From assembly GCA_021790135.1 (NCBI GenBank), contig JAJYIJ010000054.1:1-6856 (forward strand): a stretch of DNA of 6,856 bases, read 5' to 3'. Origin of the DNA: a bacterium. Its GTDB lineage: Bacteria > Patescibacteriota > Patescibacteriia > Magasanikbacterales > GWA2-37-8. This document shows positions 1-4,444 of the stretch, in pieces. Positions within the stretch are counted from its first letter, which is position 1, and each line of letters begins with the position of its first letter. The notes under the pieces were generated by a model. That model was given only the letters and a program-made list of their open reading frames with translations. It was not told where the DNA came from and did no database searches. Made by a program: the position numbers and the translations under genes.

Positions 1-550
1 AACCGGAATAAACCGTCCCTCCCAAACTACGGCTGACCGGCAACGATTCGCCAGTTAAAGCTGACTGATCAACTTCGATCGGATCGCCATCTAATAATCG
101 TACATCCGCCGGCACGATGTCACCCATACGCATCCGAATGACGTCGCCGGGCACGAGTTCGCGCGCTGGTATTGTTATCCATTTCCCGTCGCGCTTCACG
201 CGTGCTTTGATGGCGAGTGTCGCCTTCAGTGCGGCGATCGCATTACCGGCCTGACGCTCTTCCCAAAAACCAACGACAGCATTTGTCATCAACAAAAGCA
301 AAATAACAAAGAAGTCGGCCCAATGTTTGACGAGCGCCGATAATATGACAGCACCTTCAATCATCCAGGGAATCGGACCCCAAAAATACGTAAGAAATTT
401 GAGCAAGGGATTTATTTCTTTTTCAACAATCTCATTGGCACCATACTCAGTCAACCGCTTGGTTGCCTCCGCCTGACTTAAACCATCAACAGAAGAACCC
501 AGCTCCTTTTCTACTTCCTCTAAAGATTTTTCATTTTTAATCATACGCAT
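1..550 (-). CDS. P-type cation ATPase, plasma-membrane H+-ATPase type, N-terminal part
   Basis: The first 183 residues of a membrane cation pump; the rest lies beyond the left edge, so the phosphorylation and nucleotide-binding domains are not visible. An N-terminal cation-ATPase segment (about residues 8-50, ending YGANEI..NPLLKFL) leads into two membrane helices near 57-76 and 79-97. The actuator domain follows with VPGD (133-136), PAD (147-149) and the dephosphorylation motif TGES (166-169). The FWGPIPWMIE stretch at 56-65 is typical of type IIIA proton pumps of fungi, plants and some prokaryotes, so proton export is the likeliest job; a Ca2+ or other P-type pump is less likely. The start was taken at the ATG ending at 550; a second ATG two codons later is equally possible, and no strong ribosome site precedes either. 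A candidate promoter lies about 40 bases upstream. Confidence 0.93.
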   Translation of the reverse strand, partial: MRMIKNEKSLEEVEKELGSSVDGLSQAEATKRLTEYGANEIVEKEINPLLKFLTYFWGPIPWMIEGAVILSALVKHWADFFVILLLLMTNAVVGFWEERQAGNAIAALKATLAIKARVKRDGKWITIPARELVPGDVIRMRMGDIVPADVRLLDGDPIEVDQSALTGESLPVSRSLGGTVYSG

Positions 551-587
551 TTATACCTAAAATTGCCCCTGCCGTAGCCAGATGCCA

Positions 588-615
588 ATTAAAATTCATA
601 TTTATGATATATCAA
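588..615 (-). promoter_or_regulatory. Candidate sigma70-type promoter for the P-type ATPase gene
   Basis: On the minus strand, TTGATA (615-610) and TTTAAT (593-588) are separated by 16 bases, each one mismatch from the sigma70 consensus. The predicted start lies near 581, giving a leader of about 30 bases before the ATG. The -35 box sits inside the perfect palindrome TGATATATCA (605-614) and abuts the T-run of the terminator of the upstream operon. AT-richness makes a chance match possible. Confidence 0.5.
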
Positions 616-641
616 AAAGCTCCCCGTTACAACAAGGGAAG
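614..641 (-). terminator. Intrinsic terminator of the ABC transporter operon
   Basis: Read on the minus strand, CTTCCC (641-636) pairs with GGGGAG (625-620) in a 6-bp stem with one G-T pair and a 10-base loop, followed closely by TTTTT (618-614). It lies about 30 bases after the permease stop codon, where an operon terminator is expected. The stem is short, so termination may be partial and the downstream ATPase gene could receive some read-through. Confidence 0.6.
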
Positions 642-672
642 TGTTCAGTAATTTTGACGGTTATTATTTTGT

Positions 673-1425
673 CTAGACACGACCATTCCAGTGCACGGCG
701 CGCGCTTCCAGGAAAATAAAAACGAGATTGGAGAGATACCCAACAAGCCCGGCCAAGAGAATGGTGGCGTAGAGATTGGGCATCTCATACGTGATCTGAA
801 AATCAATGATTCGCCGACCGAGACCGACAGCAGTGCCCACAAACATTTCCGTCACGATGATCACTGCCAGTGACAAACTGACAGCGTGACGCAGGCCGAC
901 CAGCGTGTGCGGGAGTGTTTCCCACCACGTGACATGACAAAAAAGCTGCCAATGGTTTACTCCCATGAGGCGTGTTGCCAGGGTGCGCGTTTTGCTACTG
1001 TGAAGAACACCATAGGCAGTGTGGAAAATCACAATCAATGTCGACGCAAAAGCAACCACGGCAATTTTGGACCAATCAGCCGCGCCGAACAGAATTAGAA
1101 AAAGCGGAAACAGCGCCGACGCCGGCAAGGAACGAAAAAAATCTATCAAAAATTCCACGTGGCGATATAGTTTTTTTGAAAATCCGAGCATTAGTCCGAG
1201 CGGTACGCCAACCAAAACTGCAATAAGAAAAGAGAGACCAAGGCGGAAAAGCGTGGCAAACAGATCGGGAAGAATGTTGCCGCTGATTAAAAGTTGAAAG
1301 AATTTTTTTATGGTTACTAGCGGGCCGGGAAGAAAAAATGGCTCAACCAAATGGAGGGCACTTACACTATACCAGACGAAAAAAAGGACGGCCGGGCCAC
1401 TAACAAAATGAATAATTTTTTTCAT
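673..1425 (-). CDS. ABC transporter permease, SsuC/TauC-like
   Basis: The membrane channel subunit of a type I ABC importer, 250 residues, the normal length for nitrate/sulfonate/taurine-type permeases. Hydrophobic helices are seen near residues 8-25, 56-81, 100-115, 120-142, 183-203 and 219-240. The cytoplasmic coupling (EAA) loop is near 148-180, with the conserved glycine in LMGVN (153-157) followed by WQLFCHVTWWETLPHTLVGLR; the usual EAA letters are degenerate (TLATRLMG). FLPGP near residue 31 is typical of the family. Its ATG (1425-1423) overlaps the stop of the ATPase gene in an ATGA arrangement, a sign of translational coupling. It is the last gene of the operon, with a terminator shortly after. 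The substrate cannot be told from the permease. Confidence 0.92.
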   Translation of the reverse strand: MKKIIHFVSGPAVLFFVWYSVSALHLVEPFFLPGPLVTIKKFFQLLISGNILPDLFATLFRLGLSFLIAVLVGVPLGLMLGFSKKLYRHVEFLIDFFRSLPASALFPLFLILFGAADWSKIAVVAFASTLIVIFHTAYGVLHSSKTRTLATRLMGVNHWQLFCHVTWWETLPHTLVGLRHAVSLSLAVIIVTEMFVGTAVGLGRRIIDFQITYEMPNLYATILLAGLVGYLSNLVFIFLEARAVHWNGRV

Positions 1426-2171
1426 ATGGACATTACCTTGTGCAGGGCATTCAGAACCTGCCGTCGCAGCGCAAAAAATTCATCGGTAACCAAAGTGGCG
1501 GGCGTGCGCGGATACGGAAGTGAATTGTCAATAATTTGAGAGACTACCGTCGGGCGATTAGACAAGACAATAATTGTTTTGGCCAACTGCACGGCTTCGT
1601 CAACATTGTGGGAAACGATGACAACAGTTGCCTTTTGCTCGCAATGGTACTCTTGCAGGGCCAAACGTAAGCGAAGCGCCTGTTCATGGTCCAAGGCAGA
1701 AAATGATTCATCAATAAATAACAATTTTGGATCAGTGATAAGCGCGCGCCAAAAAGCAATGAGCTGCTGTTGCCCGCCGCTCAATTGATAGGGATATCGG
1801 TGGAGAGCTAGCGACGGCGGCAACCATTTGGCCAGTCTGGCAATTTTTTGATTAACGGCAGCGCGGGAATATTTTTGCAGGTGGAGCGGTAAGGCGATGT
1901 TGTCCGCCGCTGTTTTCCAGGGCAGGAGGGTTTCCTGATAATTTTGAAAAATATAACTGAATTTTAATTCTTCCCGAAGCTCTAGCCGGCATTCGCCACT
2001 GTCGGGCTGAACTAAGCCCGCCAAAATTTTAAGCAGCGTTGACTTGCCGCAGCCGTTCGGACCAACTAGGGCAGTAATTGCGCCGTTCTCAAGAGTAAGC
2101 GTCAAATCGCGATAGATTTCTTCATCGCCAAATTTTTTTTTAAGATTATTGATGAGAATTGGAAACGGCAT
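1422..2171 (-). CDS. ABC transporter ATP-binding protein, SsuB/TauB-like
   Basis: The ATPase that powers the importer, 249 residues. All nucleotide-binding motifs are visible: Walker A GPNGCGKST (37-45), Q-loop glutamine at 76 (IFQNYQ), signature LSGGQQQ (130-136), Walker B LLFIDE (150-155), D-loop SALD (158-161) and switch histidine 188 (VSHNVDEA). LLPWKTAADNI after the Q-loop is characteristic of the nitrate/sulfonate/taurine subfamily. The proline that normally follows the Walker B glutamate is serine here (DES), a mild oddity that leaves the catalytic glutamate intact. The frame overlaps the end of the binding-protein gene by 26 bases and the permease start by 4. No clear Shine-Dalgarno precedes the ATG, consistent with coupling to upstream translation. 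Confidence 0.95.
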   Translation of the reverse strand: MPFPILINNLKKKFGDEEIYRDLTLTLENGAITALVGPNGCGKSTLLKILAGLVQPDSGECRLELREELKFSYIFQNYQETLLPWKTAADNIALPLHLQKYSRAAVNQKIARLAKWLPPSLALHRYPYQLSGGQQQLIAFWRALITDPKLLFIDESFSALDHEQALRLRLALQEYHCEQKATVVIVSHNVDEAVQLAKTIIVLSNRPTVVSQIIDNSLPYPRTPATLVTDEFFALRRQVLNALHKVMSI

Positions 2172-3177
2172 AGCTGGACGATGGCGCGTGCCACAGGAGT
2201 GCCGCTGCCGACACCGGCTGGTCGATCACTTTATAGGCGTAGAAAAGATCAAAAAACTTTTGCAGCGCACTGAGGTCAGAAGCCGACCAGTTGTCATACA
2301 TCCGAAAAATCGGCAGTGGGACGATGTCGGCGAGCGTCGGCGTGAGAGAAGCATATTTAACCAGGTAGGGACGCGTAGAAGAAGGATTTTGTTCTATGTC
2401 GCTAGTGGCGCGACCAAGTATGGCGATGATTTTTTGCGCCAGCTCCGGATGGGCCGCGGCGAACGAGGAATTTACCACGCCGACCGCCGGATAAAATGGA
2501 TTGGCGATGTCAGCTAATGCTGGTTCCTCGGCGAGGATACGGGCATCGCCGCTGTGCACATTGACCGTTACGGCTGGCTCAATCGTTAAAAGAGCATCAA
2601 CCTGGCCGGATTTCAAAGCGGGACCCTGCAGCGGCAAGGCCAAGGGTACCAATGTTACATCTCGACCGATGCTTAAATTATTTTGCGCCAAGATGTGTGT
2701 CGCGATAGTCTGCCACTGAATACCGGGCAGCGTAGCAATTTTTTTACCCCGCAAATCTTGAATGGACTGCATTGCGCTATCGGCACGAACAAGAATGGCA
2801 TCGCTTGGATTTTGTTTGTCACTCCCCTGCAAAGCAAAAATTTGCAGACTGCCCGGTTTCTTACTGTCGGACACAGCCGTAATGCCGGAAGCGGTACTGG
2901 GCGCGCCAAAATCCACCTGGCCGGATAAAACCGCATTGATAATTTGACTGGGATCGTTGAAACTAATTGGTGCCACGTTGATTCCGGCCTGTTTAAAATA
3001 TCCCCTCTCCAGCGCGACATATAACGGCAGCGCTTGCGCCACTGGTAGATAAGCAATTCTTACTGTTGGTTCAGCTGCGATCGATGACGGTGCCGAATGA
3101 AAAACTGCTTTACCGACAACGAGTACTGCCAAAATGATTATGATTATTCCCCCTAACCACCAATATTTTTTGGACAT
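2146..3177 (-). CDS. ABC transporter substrate-binding protein, NMT1/SsuA-like
   Basis: The extracytoplasmic binding protein of the importer, 343 residues, first gene of the operon. Residues 1-6 are basic/polar, followed by a very hydrophobic segment (7-22) with five isoleucines in a row. There is no lipobox cysteine, so it is either a cleaved signal peptide (a site near SIAAE, 32-36, is plausible) or an uncleaved anchor; an anchor would hold it to the membrane without lipid. The mature part starts TVRIAYLPVAQALPLYVALERGYF, the typical opening of the NMT1/THI5-like family, followed by GQVDFGAPS (86-94) and LRGKKIATLPG (142-152). Family members bind nitrate, alkanesulfonates, taurine or thiamine pyrimidines. 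Specific ligand residues could not be assigned, so the substrate stays open. No Shine-Dalgarno is seen before the ATG. Confidence 0.9.
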   Translation of the reverse strand: MSKKYWWLGGIIIIILAVLVVGKAVFHSAPSSIAAEPTVRIAYLPVAQALPLYVALERGYFKQAGINVAPISFNDPSQIINAVLSGQVDFGAPSTASGITAVSDSKKPGSLQIFALQGSDKQNPSDAILVRADSAMQSIQDLRGKKIATLPGIQWQTIATHILAQNNLSIGRDVTLVPLALPLQGPALKSGQVDALLTIEPAVTVNVHSGDARILAEEPALADIANPFYPAVGVVNSSFAAAHPELAQKIIAILGRATSDIEQNPSSTRPYLVKYASLTPTLADIVPLPIFRMYDNWSASDLSALQKFFDLFYAYKVIDQPVSAAALLWHAPSSSYAVSNSHQ

Positions 3178-3219
3178 AAACTATTTTAATAGAAGACAAT
3201 AATTTTAATTATCATTGAG

Positions 3220-3248
3220 ACTTTACTGCAGTAGCCATTTTTTGTCAC
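3220..3248 (-). promoter_or_regulatory. Promoter of the ABC transporter operon
   Basis: On the minus strand, GTGACA (3248-3243) and TAAAGT (3225-3220) are spaced by 17 bases and match the sigma70 consensus at 5 of 6 and 4 of 6 positions. Transcription would start near 3213, leaving about 36 bases before the ATG, too short for a riboswitch. The 10-base palindrome TACTGCAGTA (3224-3233) touches the -10 box, and an AT-rich inverted repeat (3199-3212) lies at the start site. Confidence 0.6.
3224..3233. promoter_or_regulatory. Palindrome TACTGCAGTA, candidate operator
   Basis: A perfect 10-base palindrome overlapping the -10 box of the ABC operon promoter, in the gap shared with the divergent TrmB-family gene. 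A dimeric regulator bound here would block the ABC promoter. No second copy of this exact site was found in the gap, and binding by the neighbouring regulator is inference from position only. Confidence 0.35.
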
Positions 3249-3269
3249 TTATGCCGGCGGTTTTTATAA

Positions 3270-3298
3270 TTGACTTTTCTTTTGTTTTAGGTTAAACT
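3270..3298 (+). promoter_or_regulatory. Promoter of the TrmB-family regulator gene
   Basis: TTGACT (3270-3275) and TAAACT (3293-3298) with an exact 17-base spacer, matching the sigma70 consensus at 5 of 6 and 4 of 6 positions. Transcription would start near 3305, giving a leader of about 25 bases. No Shine-Dalgarno lies in that leader. Confidence 0.7.
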
Positions 3299-3307
3299 AG
3301 AAAATGT

Positions 3308-3324
3308 TGTCATTTTTTCTGACA
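3308..3324. promoter_or_regulatory. Inverted repeat TGTCA-N7-TGACA, candidate operator
   Basis: Five-base arms (3308-3312 and 3320-3324) around a T-rich 7-base spacer, just after the predicted start of regulator transcription and before its ATG. A third TTGTCA lies at 3242-3247, inside the -35 box of the divergent ABC promoter. Half-sites at both promoters would suit a single autoregulating protein, but the arms are short and chance occurrence is possible. Confidence 0.35.
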
Positions 3325-3329
3325 CTTTT

Positions 3330-4097
3330 ATGGTAATTACTCACTTGCAGGGTGTATTAACCAATCTCGGTTTAAGCGACAAAGAGGCCGCCGTGTATTT
3401 GACTGCTCTTTCTCTCGGCCCGACCACTGCGTTGAAAATTTCCCGCGTGGCCAACCTCAAACGCGCCACGGTCTACACCGTCATTGACAGTTTAAAACAA
3501 AAGGGGCTGGTGAATTTGGAAATCAAAGGCTTCAAAACTTTGTTTGTGGCGGAGACGCCGGAACGCTTGGAAGGGATGCTCAAACGAAAGACGGAAGAAC
3601 TGCGAGAGGTCTTGCCCGATCTGACCGCACTTTTTAATTTGAAAGGCGGCGAAGGTAAGATTAAATTTTACGAAGGGTTAACGGCGGTGAAATCGGTGTA
3701 TGAAATGCTTCTTGACGAAATACGTCCGCACGAAGATTATCTGGTTATCGGCGAACAAGAACTCTGGTATACATTGGATAAAGATTATTTCCAAAAGTTT
3801 ATTGAACGTCGGGCGAAATTGAATATCACTATTCGTCTTTTATTTCGGGATTCGCGATTGGCGCGCGAACATCAGAAAAAAGAAAGAAATTTCAATGAAA
3901 AAATTAAAATTCTACCGTCACAAACGCTTTTAACGACCAATACTGTCATCACGCCGGAAATGCTTGTCATCCACCAACTGACCCCGCCCATCACCGCCAT
4001 CGTCATAAAAAATAAAAGTGCAATTCAAACGCAGCGCGAATTTTTTGAGATAATATGGCAGTCGATTGACTCGGGAAAAAATCTGTGGATAAAATAA
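3330..4097 (+). CDS. TrmB-family transcriptional regulator
   Basis: A DNA-binding regulator of 255 residues. Residues 8-75 form the TrmB-type winged helix: LGLSDKEAAVYLTALSLG (13-30), then TTALKISRVANLKRATVYTVIDSLKQKGLV, with the recognition helix near 45-58 and a wing near 62-73 (LEIKGFKTLFVAE). A probable coiled linker (76-100) leads to a C-terminal effector or dimer domain (about 108-255) with KFYEGLTAVKSVYEMLL, common in this family. TrmB proteins are best known as archaeal sugar sensors, but bacterial relatives exist and their ligands are mostly unknown. Divergence from the ABC operon suggests local control of that importer, an inference. The first ATG of the frame was chosen; no Shine-Dalgarno is visible. 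No terminator follows: the next promoter starts two bases after the stop codon. Confidence 0.9.
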   Translation: MVITHLQGVLTNLGLSDKEAAVYLTALSLGPTTALKISRVANLKRATVYTVIDSLKQKGLVNLEIKGFKTLFVAETPERLEGMLKRKTEELREVLPDLTALFNLKGGEGKIKFYEGLTAVKSVYEMLLDEIRPHEDYLVIGEQELWYTLDKDYFQKFIERRAKLNITIRLLFRDSRLAREHQKKERNFNEKIKILPSQTLLTTNTVITPEMLVIHQLTPPITAIVIKNKSAIQTQREFFEIIWQSIDSGKNLWIK

Positions 4098-4098
4098 T

Positions 4099-4127
4099 TT
4101 GACAAAAAAAATTTTCTCAAGTAAGGT
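4099..4127 (+). promoter_or_regulatory. Promoter of the riboswitch-controlled methionine gene
   Basis: A perfect -35 TTGACA (4099-4104), a 17-base spacer and TAAGGT (4122-4127) as -10. Transcription would start near 4134, only about 10 bases before the first paired bases of the SAM-I aptamer, exactly where a riboswitch transcript should begin. It begins immediately after the TrmB-family stop codon. Confidence 0.75.
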
Positions 4128-4143
4128 ACCAAGTACAATTCAA

Positions 4144-4240
4144 CTTATCCAGAAGAGACGAGGGATTTGGCCCGCTGACTCTCTACCAACCTAGCCGGAT
4201 GGTTAAGGTGGTAATTCCAACCCTATGGGGAAAGATATAT
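4144..4240 (+). promoter_or_regulatory. SAM-I (S-box) riboswitch aptamer
   Basis: An RNA domain that binds S-adenosylmethionine and lowers expression when SAM is plentiful. Visible parts: P1 TATC (4146-4149) with GATA (4234-4237); P2a AGAGA (4154-4158) with TCTCT (4180-4184); conserved GAGGGA (4160-4165) and GGCCC (4169-4173) forming the GGG/CCC helix; P3 from ACCAACC (4185-4191) to GGTGGT (4207-4212), extended by TAGCC/GGTTA around a GGAT loop; P4 CCC/GGG (4221-4223/4227-4229), followed by the conserved GAAAGAT. The loop TTGG (4167-4170) can form the pseudoknot with CCAA (4217-4220). Two departures from consensus are compensated: P3 GC...GC has become CC...GG, and the pseudoknot is UUGG/CCAA. 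P1 is unusually short, and the P2 loop has one extra T. The downstream gene encodes a methionine synthase-like protein, as expected for S-box control. Confidence 0.95.
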
Positions 4241-4261
4241 CTCACATCGAGAAACTACATT

Positions 4262-4285
4262 ATCTTACCTTAGGTAAGATTTTTT
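4262..4285 (+). terminator. SAM riboswitch terminator (first attenuator)
   Basis: ATCTTACC (4262-4269) and GGTAAGAT (4273-4280) form a perfect 8-bp stem with a TTA loop, followed by a run of six T (4280-4285). TATCTT (4261-4266) can instead pair over 6 bp with AAGATA (4232-4237), which contains the 3' strand of aptamer P1. A small hairpin TCTC/GAGA (4240-4243/4249-4252) fits inside that antiterminator. SAM binding would fix P1 and free the terminator; without SAM the antiterminator can form. This is the standard S-box OFF switch. Confidence 0.92.
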
Positions 4286-4288
4286 ATT

Positions 4289-4375
4289 ATGAATAGTATT
4301 ACCAAACAAATCTTCGTTATGATGATGACGATGATGCCTTTGAAGCGAAGGATTGTTTTTGGTATATTTACTTGA
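4289..4375 (+). CDS. Met-rich leader peptide (28 codons) of a transcription attenuator
   Basis: A small ORF between the two terminators. It begins MNSITKQIFV and then has codons ATG ATG ATG ACG ATG ATG (4319-4336), five Met in six codons, before PLKRRIVFGIFT and a TGA stop (4373-4375). Such runs mark leader peptides whose translation measures one charged tRNA, as known for trp, his, leu and thr operons; here it would be Met-tRNA, matching the methionine synthase-like gene downstream. The start at 4289 comes three bases after the riboswitch T-run. The only Shine-Dalgarno-like bases (AGGT, 4272-4275) lie in the 3' arm of the first terminator, rather far upstream, so translation from the inner ATG at 4319 (18 codons) is an alternative. 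The peptide itself probably has no function after synthesis. Translation has not been shown. Confidence 0.75.
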   Translation: MNSITKQIFVMMMTMMPLKRRIVFGIFT

Positions 4376-4409
4376 CCTATAAGAAAACTACCTAACAACA
4401 AGCCTTCGC
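4300..4409 (+). promoter_or_regulatory. Attenuator pairing arms: pause hairpin and antiterminator
   Basis: Three segments can pair in exclusive ways. Arm 1 (4300-4316, TACCAAACAAATCTTCG) pairs with arm 2 (4346-4364) over about 16 bp with small bulges, placing all Met codons in the loop. Part of arm 2, GCGAAGG (4345-4351), can instead pair over 7 bp with CCTTCGC (4403-4409), which takes the 5' arm away from the second terminator. A ribosome stalled at the Met codons would cover arm 1, leaving arm 2 free to form the antiterminator, so transcription continues. With ample Met-tRNA, or with no translation, arms 1 and 2 pair and the terminator forms. All pairings were read by eye; no energies were computed. 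Confidence 0.72.
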
Positions 4410-4433
4410 AATGAACGAAGGCTTTTTATTTTT
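4400..4433 (+). terminator. Second intrinsic terminator (Met-tRNA attenuator)
   Basis: AAGCCTTCG (4400-4408) and CGAAGGCTT (4416-4424) make a perfect 9-bp stem with the 7-base loop CAATGAA, followed by TTTTT, an A and TTTTT. It lies 25 bases after the leader-peptide stop and only 11 bases before the start codon of the next gene, so it cannot serve as the end of a large gene; it must be read through for the downstream gene to be expressed. It is the terminating half of the proposed leader-peptide attenuator. Confidence 0.93.
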
Positions 4434-4444
4434 AATACAACACT

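Noticed and set aside
645..842. ORF on the minus strand over the permease
   Set aside because: It is in another frame of a well-supported ABC permease and resembles no known protein.
3178..3215. Thiamine (THI) or other riboswitch before the NMT1-type binding protein
   Set aside because: The leader from the predicted start is only about 36 bases and AT-rich, with no conserved aptamer sequence.
4319..4336. ATG repeat as a simple microsatellite
   Set aside because: The repeat is short and interrupted by ACG, lies in frame within an ORF, and sits exactly in the loop of the pause hairpin, so a leader-peptide role explains it better, though chance is not excluded.
4286..4433. T-box leader sensing uncharged tRNA-Met
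   Set aside because: The conserved T-box bulge bases (AGGGTGG.ACC-type) and the long specifier stem are absent; the Met codons lie in an open reading frame instead.
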